A DNA stretch of 64,000 nucleotides from Marsupella aquatica (lineage: Eukaryota; Marchantiophyta), in assembly GCA_973895155.1 (NCBI GenBank), contig OZ316897.1, forward strand, positions 17,422,001-17,486,000, given 5' to 3'. The notes beneath the pieces were generated by a model. It was given only the letters and a program-made list of their open reading frames with translations, did no database searches and was not told where the DNA came from. This document shows positions 1 to 10,912 of the stretch, one piece after another (within the stretch, counting starts at the first letter, position 1; every line of letters begins with the position of its first letter). A program made the position numbers and the translations under genes.

Positions 1-1
1 C

Positions 2-463
2 AACTGTCCAGGGGTGGGCCTCCCGTCAGCACACCAAGGAGGCTGGATGTGCACTGATTGTTTGGAGAAGCAGGCTAAGTGTGCACAGTGTGGGAAGTTG
101 GGGTCTTATGAGGGCTCTGTTGATGCTCCACCACTTGTTAGGAAATGCCCTGACAGATATTGTGTGAGGTTCTTTTGTTTTTCATGTTTGCCCGATCTTG
201 CCACAGCTTGCCCACTTCATAAGTGCAAGGCATGTGGTCAGCACGATGAAGATTTCTGGGTGGACATAGTCCACTGTGTTAGGTGTCCCACCATGTGGCA
301 CTTTCATTGTTTGAAGGAGCGTCAAGCAGAAGGCTATGCTTGTGACAGACACATCTATGATCACTCTGCACATGGTGTTGATCGATGGATCTTCTATTGT
401 CATCGCCATGCCATAGATCCTACTTTGCACACTCCCATGAGAGATCACATTTCTTGGCTTTGA
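2..463 (+). CDS. EDM2-like PHD-finger protein, 3' part (5' cut by window edge)
   Basis: The frame is open from the window edge and ends with TGA, giving the last 153 residues. It starts with the tail of one PHD finger (NCPG..., then GGWMCTDCL), followed by a second Cys/His-rich module: KCAQCGKLG, CVRFFCFSCL, CPLHKCKACG, then CVRCPTMWHFHCL. It ends with YCHRHAIDP and TPMRDHI. This order, and the closing RDHI block, match the PHD/extended-PHD cassette of plant EDM2, a chromatin reader known to affect transposon silencing and NLR gene expression. That match is from memory of the family. The SET-like and other upstream parts of EDM2 cannot be checked here. It lies on the same strand as, and about 2.5 kb upstream of, a CACTA transposase, with no element terminus between them, so it is probably cargo inside the element. 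An intron near the 3' end cannot be excluded. Confidence 0.6.
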   Translation, partial: NCPGVGLPSAHQGGWMCTDCLEKQAKCAQCGKLGSYEGSVDAPPLVRKCPDRYCVRFFCFSCLPDLATACPLHKCKACGQHDEDFWVDIVHCVRCPTMWHFHCLKERQAEGYACDRHIYDHSAHGVDRWIFYCHRHAIDPTLHTPMRDHISWL

Positions 464-1063
464 ACCTGAATAATGTACATGCATAGTGCACCTGATGTGG
501 ATACCTTGGAGATTGCAGACATTCCAATTTTGAGAAGAAGGACCTCTGTAGGAGAGGATGCTTAGGCAACAAGTACCCTAAGTTCATTACTTGTTCCTGG
601 GTACATGCCTTCAAAATCTCCCCTTAAGCCTTCTAGGAACTTTTTTAACTCTGCAATCATTTTGATCACGACTTACATGACACTGCTTAAATTAAATCAG
701 GACTTCTCATTATGAGCATATAAGTTACAAGGCTATTTAATTTGCGAGAATTCCCTTAAAGTGTACCAACATTTTGTATTCTCATTGAATGTCTGCCCCC
801 ATACGAAACATCTGTATGTGGCATCACAAAACAATTGCACTTGTCACCTTCAATATTGTGAAGGCACATATTCAAACTATGAAGTGCATGCTTGCAGGTG
901 TCTAGTACGTTTGTCCCAATATTTCTCCCGTTTGGAATCGGAGCAGAGACTCACCAGACGACTGGACTGGACCAAGTTATAAACGCAGCATTTTAAGGGC
1001 CCTCCGATTATCAGGTGAACGCATTATCTTCCGGTCTGCAGTGATTAGGTGGCCCGTGTGTAC
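464..1063. other. spacer between PHD and BRCT genes
   Basis: No recognisable gene. A 73-codon frame at 761-982 has no ATG start and resembles nothing I know. A pyrimidine-rich tract ending in an AG near 1040 could be a splice acceptor just before the BRCT gene, so a 5' leader exon may lie here. No CACTA terminus (CACTAGTAGAAACC or similar) is seen. Confidence 0.4.
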
Positions 1064-1912
1064 ATGGCCTCTAGGAAACGTACAAATGTTGACCACCCGC
1101 CTTTGTTGGCTGGAATCAAAGCCATTTTGATTCCTGGCCACTATGGGTTCACCCAAGTGAGTTGGCCAATCGTACAAAAACGATTCTCAGAGTTCCATGG
1201 GACTGAAGTCAAGGACATCACTCCACAGACTACACATGTTGTTGCGGGGACATGGCTGGATGTGATGAACAAGTGGTCATGGTCCTTCATTGATTCTGCG
1301 ATTACCAACCAAGGTCTAAAAGTAGTTGAAGTCTCTTGGCTGACCGATTCTGTTAAACATAGGTGTGTACAGAGTACTGAGCAATATGAGTTGTGGGAGA
1401 GTGAGGAGGCCACTGCAGAGGCTTTGGCTGAAAAGGAAGCCTATGAAGCAGCGGCAGAGAAACCCAACTTTGCTTCTGTCCAATATGGACCTGTTGTCAA
1501 CATAGGACACCATCCTATGCGTGCAGATGCTATATTGAATGAGCATGGCAAGGAGAGAAATACCATTATGAAGGGGTTCAGTGTGGTATTTGCAGAAGAA
1601 GGAATTGGGGAGACTAAGTGCAGACTGTACAAGTCTATAGTTGTTGAGCTAGGTGGGACAGTGGAGGAGAGTCTAACAGAAACCTCCACTCATGTTGTAG
1701 GTCTGTCATACATGAAAATATGCAGAAAATTCTTTAAGACAACAGTGCGTGATTTTGTCATGAACAACAATCTTTGGGTGCTTTCCCCTGATTGGCTTCT
1801 GGAATCAGCAGCTAGAGGGAAGCGACAGAATGCTTGGGACTTTGATATTTTTGAGGCCTGGCCCTCCAAGATTCAGCGGAGATGTATGCTTAGCAAAGGT
1901 GGGAGAGAGTGA
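1064..1912 (+). CDS. protein with two BRCT-like domains (CACTA cargo)
   Basis: A single-exon frame of 282 residues from ATG at 1064 (MASRKR); an in-frame GTG at 1049 is not a credible plant start. Two BRCT-like domains are visible. The first (about residues 15-110) has the glycine near GIKAILIP, a TTHVVAG strand and the hydrophobic VSWLTDSV helix with its conserved Trp. The second (about 168-265) has MKGFSVVF, a VELGGTVEES segment, STHVVGLS and the closing VLSPDWLLES with its Trp. BRCT pairs bind phosphoproteins or DNA ends in repair and checkpoint proteins. The order of motifs is seen; the function is inference. A Glu/Ala-rich linker joins the domains. AATAAA at 1956-1961 could serve its 3' end. 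It sits between the PHD and F-box-like genes upstream of the transposase. Confidence 0.6.
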   Translation: MASRKRTNVDHPPLLAGIKAILIPGHYGFTQVSWPIVQKRFSEFHGTEVKDITPQTTHVVAGTWLDVMNKWSWSFIDSAITNQGLKVVEVSWLTDSVKHRCVQSTEQYELWESEEATAEALAEKEAYEAAAEKPNFASVQYGPVVNIGHHPMRADAILNEHGKERNTIMKGFSVVFAEEGIGETKCRLYKSIVVELGGTVEESLTETSTHVVGLSYMKICRKFFKTTVRDFVMNNNLWVLSPDWLLESAARGKRQNAWDFDIFEAWPSKIQRRCMLSKGGRE

Positions 1913-2088
1913 GGAGTAGGAGTCCCTCATATTTTTGTATAAATCACAATTTTGTAATAAATGTGATCCTTGAACTAACTCATCTTGTCATGGTTGGTCG
2001 CAGTTGAAGTGATTGTTGTTTCCTGCTGCGTGGGGTGTGACTGTGAATCTACTTGCTGGGCTCTGTTTGGCTGAAGACTTTGGTGGGT

Positions 2089-2622
2089 ATGCTGCCTCTT
2101 CCAGACCGTCAGGCCCTGTGTAGGGTCCTCCTACGGGTTGCATCGTGCATGGCTACTGCTTGGGCTTACTTGTGTGGATTGGTAACCAGACAGAGTGTAG
2201 CTCCATCCGAGATAATGCCTGCAGACCTTGGATGTGTTGTGAATGCTGTGGTGAATGAGGATGCACAGTCGGAAGAGGACATTTACTTTTCAGCAGATGA
2301 GTTAGACAAGCACGATGCTGTAGGTGGTTCCTTGTTGCCTGATTTGGCAGATGATATAGTTCTTACACATGTCTGGCCGAGGGTTCTTGTGGTGTCTGGC
2401 GCACAAGATATCTGCAAATATAGACTAATTAGTACCCAGTGGAGGGACTTGGTAGCAACATGTGCACCATGGAGGGCACTGCTGCCACTGCTTGTAGGCA
2501 CGGATCGAAGACCACCATGGCATGAGCAGGGTTTAGACCTTGATGACTTAATGTACATGCCTGAGTACCTCAGGGCTGAGTGGCATCGACAACAAGATTG
2601 GTATCCGTATTTGATGTGGTAG
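2089..2622 (+). CDS. F-box-like protein (CACTA cargo)
   Basis: A frame of 177 residues from ATG at 2089 to TAG at 2620-2622; the frame extends upstream to a TTG, which I do not use. After an acidic middle part (SEEDIYFSADELD) comes a segment LADDIVLTHVWPRV, then CKYRLISTQWRDLV and WRAL. This is the usual layout of an F-box: a Leu-Pro start, a central hydrophobic stretch, and a Cys-x-x-Val/Ile-Ser-x-x-Trp block. F-box proteins couple targets to SCF ubiquitin ligases. I see no C-terminal Kelch, LRR or other substrate domain, so this may be a bare or truncated F-box protein. AATAAA at 2912-2917 lies downstream. It is about 330 bp before the transposase on the same strand and probably inside the same element. 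Confidence 0.45.
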   Translation: MLPLPDRQALCRVLLRVASCMATAWAYLCGLVTRQSVAPSEIMPADLGCVVNAVVNEDAQSEEDIYFSADELDKHDAVGGSLLPDLADDIVLTHVWPRVLVVSGAQDICKYRLISTQWRDLVATCAPWRALLPLLVGTDRRPPWHEQGLDLDDLMYMPEYLRAEWHRQQDWYPYLMW

Positions 2623-2948
2623 TAAGATGAGGACATCTCACACCGGTCTCGCACCTGGCACCTGTGTCTATGACTATACATGATTGGACTCTGATATGGT
2701 CATGGATGTACGTGCAGAGGCAGTACATGTGAGGACAGCGGAGGAGTTGACATCCTCAAACATTTAGGAATTTTGTCTCATTCACTTGAGAATAGGTACA
2801 TGACTCAGGCACCTATATTTTTTGTTTTTTTGTTTTTTTGGAACGTTACGTATTTTGGCAAGTACAGTCGGGGGTGAAATCCTTAACAGGAAGTGTATTT
2901 TTCACTTGCATAATAAAATGACAGGGTGCTGAGTGCGTGTGTATAGTG
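2623..2948. other. spacer before the transposase
   Basis: Non-coding, with a T-rich tract at about 2818-2840 and AATAAA at 2912-2917. It must hold the transposase leader if that gene has its own promoter. No TIR or subterminal repeat motif of the element's 3' end is seen, which argues that the element's 5' end lies further upstream. Confidence 0.4.
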
Positions 2949-5900
2949 ATGGCTCCAAGGTTGCCTCTTCACAACCCATTTAGGATTAGGCATCATGATT
3001 CTAAATTGTGGATGCGTGAACAAGCCCGGGCCGCCCAAGGTAGGAGTAGGAGGATGAGATGCCCATGCACACAGTGCCAAGGATTCAAGTCATTGAGTTT
3101 GAACACTGTGCACCTTCACCTGCTGCGGCATGAAAGGCACCCTCGGTGGAGGGTTTGGAATGTACCAGCAGAAGAAGACTCCTCTGATGAAGAGTGGAGA
3201 GCTGACTTTGTGGATTCTAATACAGCTAGGCGTAGAGACTACGTAGAGCAGGACATAGACTGTGCAGAGGATGGTCCTGGGGTCCAACATGAGAACGTGG
3301 ATGACCAAGATGGAGATGCAGAGGCAGTCACTGAGGACGGTGGGATGGATGTCCCAAGAATGGTTCAAGAGATTTTTGAAGACCTTGATGCTTTTTACGA
3401 CACAGTGGAATCAGAAGAGGACAATGAACCGCAGCCACACATTGGCGACGGCCAAGCTGAACCTGACTTTGACATTGGGGAAGGTGCAGCAGAGAGGGAG
3501 TGGGTGTTTGGGGGCCCAAAACACATCAAAGAAGCTTGCATTCCTATCTACGAGGGGTCGAACTGCTCCAAGCTGGGTTTTGTCGTGTTGTTGTTGAACA
3601 TCTGTGGCAATCACAATGTTCCCAATATATTTGTGACAGAGTTGTTGACCTTCCTGCGCCGAAATGTGTTACCAGATGGTAATTCAATTCCAAAAAATAT
3701 GTACGAGGCTAGGAAATTGATGTCTAACCTTGGGCTGAACTATGTGTCTATTGACGCATGCCCTGATGGGTGTGTTCTCTTTCGCAAAGAGCATGCAGAT
3801 AAATTGACATGCCCTCATTGTGGTAAGCACAGGTACAAGAATGTAGGGAAATGTACACACCCTGCCAAGGTTCTTCGTCATTTTCCTCTCATTCCTAGAC
3901 TACAACGTCTGTTTAGATGCCCTGCCATTTCCAAGCTGATGACATGGACTCCTGATAACAAGAGCAGTGATGGCCTGCAGCGTCACATTGGAGATTCCAA
4001 CCATTGGAAATTTGTTGATGAGAGGTGGCCACAGTTTGCTGCAGAGAAGCGGAACTTTCGATTTGGTCTATCACTGGATGGAGTAAACCCATTTGGAGAC
4101 AAAAACAACCGTTATTCATGTTGGCCGGTTACGCTGCTAAATTACAACCTTCCCCCATGGATGACTACAAAGAGGTTTTTTGTCATGATGGTGCTGTTAA
4201 TCCCTGGACCAGCTTCTGTGACCGAGCAATTCATAGATATCATGTTGGCTCCAGCAGTGGAAGAGTGGAAGACTTTGTGGATAGAAGGGGTGTTAACCCA
4301 TGATGTTCTGAAGGGGCTTCTTCGACCCAGCCCCTTTAGACTGCATGCAATTTGTTTGCTGGATATAGCAGATTACCCAGGCTATGGCATCATATCTGGA
4401 CGAGTGACAAAGGGCTATGTGGGGTGCACACCATGTGGGAAAAATGTGACAAGTGAGTGGTCGCATGCCCTGCACAGTATGAAATTTCAGGGGCATAGAA
4501 GGTATCTGCCTGTTGATCATCCTTACAGGCACACACGGTCTCAAATTGCACACTTCAACAACAAAACAGAGCTTCGTGGCCCACCACAGAGGGTCACCAG
4601 AGAGCAAGTCCTGAGGTGGGCAGCCAGGAAGGCTGATTGGGACAAGAGAAGTGCCACTGATCGAGAACCTGAGGATCCAGTGGTGAAACACGGTGTGAAA
4701 AGACAGACCTTGATGGACTTGGAGTTGGAGTACTGGAGGGTAATGTACTTAGCCTCCAGCCCCTGTATGATTGCAATTTTAGATTGGAGCAATGGTGGAT
4801 TGATGTTGGTTACAATCCTCCTATGTGGTTAATTAGTGTTTCTGTTGTTGAATTCTTTGCTTTGTGGAGTGCAGGAATTCGAGCCCAGCAAACACAATGT
4901 GGACGTCATGCACATTGAGAAAAATATTTGTGAGAGCTTGCTGAAGTTCTTGTCGGGTGAGAAAGATACAGGAGCAGTTCGAGCTGATATGCAACAGAAG
5001 GGGATTCGCCCTCACCTTTGGTTGAAGCCCCATGCAAGCAATCCCAATGTACTTCTCAAGTTCCAAGCTCCCTATGTGTGCACACAGGATGAATGGAAGA
5101 CATTCTTGTATAGATTGAGCTGTCTGAAAGTGCCCTCTGGCTATGCTGGTGCCTTCAAGAAGCATATTACAAAGAATAAACTTGGCAGTATGAAAACACA
5201 TGACTACCATGTGTTGATGCAGCACATTCTGCCCCTATGCCTCAGAGGTCTCATGCAGAAACCAGTCCATAATGTCATTCTTCGACTGTGCAATGTATTT
5301 CGCCGTATATGTGTGAAAGTGTGGGATCCCCAAGGATTGGAGCAGTTGAAGCAGGATGCTGCTTATGTCCTCTGTGACTTGGAGATATACTTCCCCCCTG
5401 CTTTCTTTGATGTTATGACTCATCTCCTAATCCATGTGGTAGAAGAGCTAGGGCAGTATGGGCCAGTCAGTACCAGATGGATGTACCCTATGGAGCGATA
5501 CATGAAGTTGTTGAAAGGTCATGTGAGAACATACTACAGGCCAGAGGCTTCCATGGCATTGGGGTACATTAAGGATGAGACGTTGGGATTCCTAACAGAG
5601 TACATGGCTGGGTCTGGTGAAGCTATGACAAGAGTTTGGAAATCTGGTGAAGATGATGGAGTGAGTGGCGAGGTTGTTGAAGGTGTGGGACGTGCTGTTC
5701 AGCTGCCTGTTGCGATTCGAGACAAGGCTCATTCATATGTGCTGGCAAACACAGAGCCTATGCAACCATGGTGGAGGTGAGTGATTGAATTGACTTGCCT
5801 TTGTTGTGATGCTTCTTGTCTGTTCCAAGGGTGATCTTAGGTTGTCATGTGTTGTTTAGACCTAACTATGCCTGTACCTCATATTGCAGGGAATATGATA

Positions 5901-6649
5901 TGCAAAAAGCTGCACACTCTGGGCAGCAGGATCCCTTCCCACAGTTCGAGCAGTGGATTCGGGTGACAATTCGAGAGCATAGTAGACATCACCCAGATAT
6001 GGAGAAGGATTTGTATCTTCTATCTGTGCCACCACGATTGTCTATTCTGACCTACAAACGGATGAGAGCTTATGGAAATCATTATCGAGTGAGGGATGAG
6101 CAGGGTGACCATTGTGTATCATATGATTGTGGTTTGATTTCTGTGTTTGAGCAGAGAACCTCTGAAGAACAGAGGGGGTGGATGAAGATGGGTTACGTGG
6201 GGGAGTTGACCGACATTTGGGTGTTGAATTATGGTAACACAAGTGTCCCAGTGATATTGATGAAGGGATCATGGGTGAAATCAGAGTGGCAGAGACCAAG
6301 GGCCACCATGAAGCGTGATCATGATGGGTTCTTGTTGGCCAATTTTAGGTCCAGAGTACCAGAATGGTCTGAGCCTTTTGTTTTCCCTAGCCAAGTTGAA
6401 CAGGCTTTCTTTGTAGATGTGGAGGAGTCACATGGCTGGAGGGTGGTATGCCATAGCCAAGCACGGAACAGGCGGATGGATGGAAGTAAAGTAGAGTTCA
6501 GTTTGGATGACCATGCTGCATTCGAGCATCCTAGTCATGAGACTGTACTTCCAACTCGGGCAGGGACTGACTACATCCCCTTAACATTGAGAGAGACATA
6601 TGATGAACCTGGGCAAATGGAATATGATGAGGTTGATGATTTGCAATAG
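2949..6649 (+). CDS. tnp2: CACTA (En/Spm) TNP2-type transposase, three exons
   Basis: Model: exons 2949-4739, 4875-5776 and 5890-6649. Both introns are GT-AG and the joined length is 3453 bases, closing in frame as 1150 residues. Domains in order: a transposase-associated domain (residues about 15-70, with CPCTQC and LHLLRHERHP), an acidic linker (about 75-185), the TNP2 core (about 190-590) with a Cys-pair knuckle (CPHCG, 288-292), the catalytic-type Asp in FGLSLDGVNPF (D377) and the Asp before PGYG (D475), then a DUF4218-like part in exon 2 (HNVDVMHIEKN, CSMK-like middle, PMERYMKLLKG) and a DUF4216-like C-terminus in exon 3 (YVGELTDIWVLNYG). These are the standard parts of a complete plant CACTA transposase. 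No stop or frameshift is present in the exons, so it may be functional. Start at ATG 2949, since the upstream in-frame GTG is not a plant start. Confidence 0.88.
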
Positions 6650-6826
6650 GCAACAGCTGGCGATTGGCAAGTATGAGGTTGAGGATGACTACCTGCACAG
6701 AGTCACAGAACGGGAATTGCTGCCTGGAATGATGTTTAGGATAGTTGGATATGCATGAAATTGATTGATACTTTGAATTTAGTGTGCTGATTCTCCCTGT
6801 TTGGTTGTGGGTGCTGTGCAGAAGCT

Positions 6827-9800
6827 ATGGGGGAAGAGGGTGATGACATGGAGACAGACATGGGGCTTGGAGAGTGGGGTGAAGAGGAAAGATTGGATAT
6901 GGATGGAGACCCAGATGCAGGGGGCTCACAGAAAAATGCACCTGTGCAGGATGCACAGGGCCCTCATCAAGTCCCAGGTAGGTGGGCAGCTAGAGAGAAA
7001 TCACATAATCCATACCCTAGAAGGAGCCAGAGTTATTGGCAAGGGACGCCTGATAATTATGATGATGACTATGATGGAGCAGAAGATGGATGGGATGAAT
7101 ATGAACACCCAGAGCGTGGTAGAGACGGGTACAGAGGGCAATGGACAGGTGAGGAGGATGATTGGACAAGTAAGTGCCTTGTGCTAGTGATTTTGTGATG
7201 GTAGTAGAGATTTAGCTCAATATGGACTTATCTGATGTGTAGCTAGGGCAAAGAGTTTATCTTACAGGTCCATGAGTGTGGCATGTACCTGTTGGTATGC
7301 AGACTCTGATTGGGACAATCACGAAAACAACAAAGGCCATCCACGTTCAGATAGGCGGCAATCATTCACAGGCGGGAGAAACGGCCCTAATTCATCAAGA
7401 CAAAGCAATAGGACAGGTGGTCCAGAACCATCTATGCGCCAAGGGAGAGGTAACTTGGTCATTGCAGAATTGCTCTGAAGTCCAGTGTATATTTGGCAGC
7501 AGGATTTATGATTCATACTTACCTAATGTAAGTGACTGTAAATGGATCCTGTAAATGTGCAGGGACTCCAGGGAGGTTTGGACAATGCAATCCAGGCCGT
7601 GGGGGGAGATCAGGCCGTGGAGGGACCCCAGGCCGTGGGGGGACACCAGGCCGTGGAGGGACACCTAGTAGCGCTTCAGGGAGTACCAAGGCAGGAGACA
7701 GTAACAAATTTGGTAAAGTAGAAGTGAATTCCGAAGGTTGGATAACTCCCACATGTGATGGTAAGAACCGTTGGCATTCTGACCTAAGAGGAGAAGTATT
7801 GCGTTGGTTAGATTTGAGCATTACAGAGTTTAGGAGTCAGAACAAAGCTGATTGGGCTGCTATCTGCAAGGACATTCTTGAACGGTGGGACTATGTTGGT
7901 AATGATGGTAAGGGCCCAGTTGAAGATTGCATATCAGATTATGCAATGAGGATTTTGAAACAAGAGAGGCATAGGTTGAAAAGGATGTGGATAGACAATG
8001 GTTCTAACAGGAGAATGCCACCACCCCCATCATTGGAACTGGATCAATGGACACGGTTAATCAAAGGGTTCATGTCGGAGGCTGGACAGAGCAAGAGTGA
8101 ACTGATGTCAAATGCTCGAGGCAAAGTGAAACACCTTTCACAGGCTGGGAGAGGAAGTTATGCTCCAGTGAAAGAACAATTGGTAAGGCAGTGACATGCC
8201 TAATAGTAAGCCTCAAACTTATCATCTTGCTACCATTATTACATTTTCATTGACAATCAACACTTGGTTTCATTCATATGTATGTTGATGTGGACTGCAG
8301 AAGAAATTGACAGGTGAAGAACCATCAGCACAAGAAGTGAGAGAGGAGTTCATGAAACAAAGGAGTGAGGTGACAAGTGTGACTTCCAAACAGGTGATTA
8401 TGTTGTAATTCTATATGTTCTGTGACTATTTGGCCTTGAGCATCAGAAAGAATTGTAGTAGGAAGTAAGCAACCAGTTCTTGGGGACAATTATCTGAGAT
8501 ATGTAAACTGTGTTATGACAGGGAACTGTTACAACTCTCACAAAGATGTCTGAACGGTTGAAGTCATTAGAGTGTGGACTCCCTCGAGTGGAAAGTAAAT
8601 TGGCTGATCGTTTGGATATTGTGGAGGCATCTGTAGCGAACCTTCTTGCATCAGTGGAATCTAATTTCAAGCTTGTGATTGAAAAATTGGGTGGTTCCCA
8701 ACCAAACAATGAGGGCAACATTGTACAAAGTGTGCCCTTGTTAACAAAAAAGGGAATTGGCAAATCTGACACAGGTATGCAATGAGGATTTTGAAACAAG
8801 AGAGGCCCATTGTTCATTGTGTCCTATGTTCAAATGTTAGAAGTAAGTTTTCATGAATTGAGTGAATGGTTTGAATGCAGGAAGAGTGGAGGCAGAGAAC
8901 CTGGACCCTGTAATCGGTAAGCAGAATGGCAAAAAGGTTGCTGAGACAGGTAACCTGCTATGATCCAGTACATTACATTTGAAAAGTGCATGGAGTTTTG
9001 TGAAGCTTAAGCCGGTTGGAGGTAATCTTTTCTGTAAGAATTGGTTGGATAAACTGGGAATTGAAGTGACATCATGATTGATGTATCAGGTGATTCAAAG
9101 AGCAATGAAAAAGATGTGCCCAGTGCCTCAGTGACCATAGCCAAGGAGGTATCAGGTAAGCTGATGCTTTAAATTCCTCTCCTACCATTGTTGAGAAACA
9201 ATTCAGTGGTTAATAGATTGAACCTGAATCTTGTGGTCTGTTTATTGATCAGCAGAAGCAGACATGGAGGATATGGCAATGGCAAAGAAGGGGAAGAAGG
9301 CTGTTCATAATGGTAAGGAGATAGTGACAACTTTGTGGATGGTGACATGTACATGGCGCACATGTGATGAGTGATTCACTTATGTTGGACAATGCATTGA
9401 ATTGTAGTTGATGCAGAGTTGACAGACTCTCAACCAAGTGGGAGCAGGGTGAAGCGACGTCGAAACTTGGGAGCAACATTGGATGCAAGTAAGATTGTAG
9501 ATGCTTCAATTGAAGCAAGTACAATGTTAGCAGATACTGAGATGATGTCGCAGGGAAATCCTGCTACACAATCGGAAGTGTCAAATATGGATGCAGATTC
9601 TTTGAAGAAGAGTGTAGCCAATTCTCGATCACCAGCACAAAACACTCGTGCCAAAGTCATGACTCGCAACCAAGGTATGAATAATGTCATGTATAAGCCA
9701 CCCAGGAAAGCCAAGAAAAACAGCCAGGGTAAGGTGGAGGTGATAGCCACAGCAGAGCCAGTCCATAATCTTCTATCATGGGAGAATGACTCGCAGGTAT

Positions 9801-10012
9801 GTGTGGGTACAGGCATTTTGCGACCGGATCATGCTAAATTCCATGGCAAAGTGGTCCCGGATGACCATGTAGTAGTGTTGTTGACTACAGTGATTGTATC
9901 TGATTGTAATTTGCCATTTCCGAATAGAGACGATGATCCACCTCAAGAAATAATTGCAGATGCAGTAGGATCTCTTGTGCTCTGGCCATCAGAGTGTGTT
10001 AGTCTGCAGTGA
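6827..10012 (+). CDS. TNPA/Transposase_24-like CACTA accessory protein, nine exons
   Basis: Model: 6827-7169, 7303-7449, 7563-8182, 8301-8393, 8522-8774, 8881-8949, 9090-9155, 9253-9312, 9408-10012. All introns are GT-AG; the sum is 2256 bases, an exact 751-residue frame. Exon 1 is acidic. Exon 3 opens with Gly/Arg-rich repeats (GRGGTPGRGGTP), then a Transposase_24-like region (about residues 225-362) with LKRMWIDNG, DQWTRLIKGF and HLSQAGRGSY. Exon 4 has KKLTGEEPSAQEV, the usual extension of that family. Exon 5 looks like a coiled coil (about 409-455). The C-terminus (about 680-748), with LPFPNRDDD and VGSLVLWPSE, resembles the tail domain of CACTA accessory proteins. In En/Spm, TNPA binds subterminal repeats; the same role here is inference. 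Exon 1 could also end at 7148, in the same phase. The acceptor at 6820-6822 hints at an upstream leader exon. Confidence 0.78.
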
Positions 10013-10533
10013 CTGAATACAAGTGTAGATAGAATCATGTGAATTGTGTTACATTTTGACATTGCCTTGGAAAAATCCAAGAAATATCTGTACCAATTTT
10101 TCCATTTGGTAAAGAGGATGAAGGAGCCGTTGTGTGTGACATTGATATTTCTGAATTCTGTATGTATGAAACAAGTGATTGATGTCAAACTATGGCTCTA
10201 TGGTGATTGTCTATGATACTTGAATCTGTTTTGTATCAATTCAGTATTAGTGTGTATGGTATAGACGAATGCTTTGTGACCTTCTTTGTAGTCTATGATG
10301 TTTGAATCTGTGAATTCATATTAGTGTACATGGTATAGAAGATGGTTTCTGAAAATTTGTGTGAGGTTCTAATGTTAACATGGTGAATGGTGACCTTATA
10401 GAGTGAGTTCATTCCAAGTACACAATAAAACATGAATGAAATGTGTTATTTGTGCACAAGAGTGAGTTCATTCCAAGTAGTATAGTGGGGTCTTCATCAC
10501 TCATTTCCAGTTGACATGAAAGACTTGTACATA
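10013..10533. repeat. 3' noncoding part of the CACTA element with degenerate direct repeats
   Basis: Two imperfect copies of a segment reading roughly TTGAATCTGT...AGTGTRYATGGTATAGA lie near 10219-10265 and 10301-10340. A separate near-identical pair, GAGTGAGTTCATTCCAAGTA, occurs at 10401-10420 and 10460-10479. AATAAAAC occurs at about 10424. No gene is present. Confidence 0.5.
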
Positions 10534-10905
10534 CCCCACAAAGTGTCTACTTTAGTCGTTTTATAAACCCCCACAAAGTGTCTACTTTAGTCATTTTATA
10601 AACCCACAAAGTATATTTAAAGACTACCCTCCATAACCTTTTGAGTTGTTCCCAACGACTCACCATCGCAGCCCATAAAAGACTGAAAAAGACTCACCAA
10701 AGCTACCCACACAAAGACTAAAATAGACTGAAAATCCAGTCTATTAAACGACTTATAAACCAGTTCTATAAAGGACTCAGTTGATTATAGTAACAAAACA
10801 TACGACTCGCAGTCCTATAAAGGACTAGAGTCCTTCCCAGTCGTTTCCAAGTCCTATACGGTATTGAATAGTCGTTTAATGGGGTCTAAATACCCCCCGG
10901 TTTCT
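10534..10905. repeat. CACTA subterminal repeat region (candidate TNPA binding sites)
   Basis: Two tandem 35-bp copies containing AAGTGTCTACTTTAGTC and TTTTATAAACCC lie at 10534-10570 and 10571-10605. A 16-bp near-palindrome AGTCCTATAAAGGACT at 10811-10826 recurs as AGTTCTATAAAGGACT at 10762-10777. AGTC/GACT cores are scattered throughout, in both orientations, up to AGTCGTTTAAT close to the terminus. Dense inverted and direct short motifs next to the end are the hallmark of CACTA subtermini, where TNPA binds in En/Spm. Confidence 0.65.
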
Positions 10906-10912
10906 ACTAGTG
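10899..10912 (-). repeat. 3' terminal inverted repeat of the CACTA element
   Basis: The complement reads CACTAGTAGAAACC, followed inward by a G-run and GTATTTAGACCCC. It abuts the homologous LTR-element leader at 10913. The partner repeat lies outside the window. Confidence 0.85.

Larger units (their letters stand above)
1..10912 (+). mobile_element. CACTA (En/Spm) transposon, 3' part, apparently autonomous
   Basis: It contains an intact TNP2-type transposase and a TNPA-like gene, ends in subterminal repeats at 10534-10905, and has a terminal sequence at 10899-10912 whose complement is CACTAGTAGAAACC, a very common plant CACTA terminus. Right after 10912 the sequence becomes an LTR-retrotransposon leader that is also present, uninterrupted, at 20203 onwards, so the boundary is precise to about one base. 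The 5' terminus is not in the window: nothing like the terminus occurs upstream of the transposase. The element is therefore more than 10.9 kb and seems to carry three host-like genes (PHD, BRCT, F-box-like). Confidence 0.82.
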
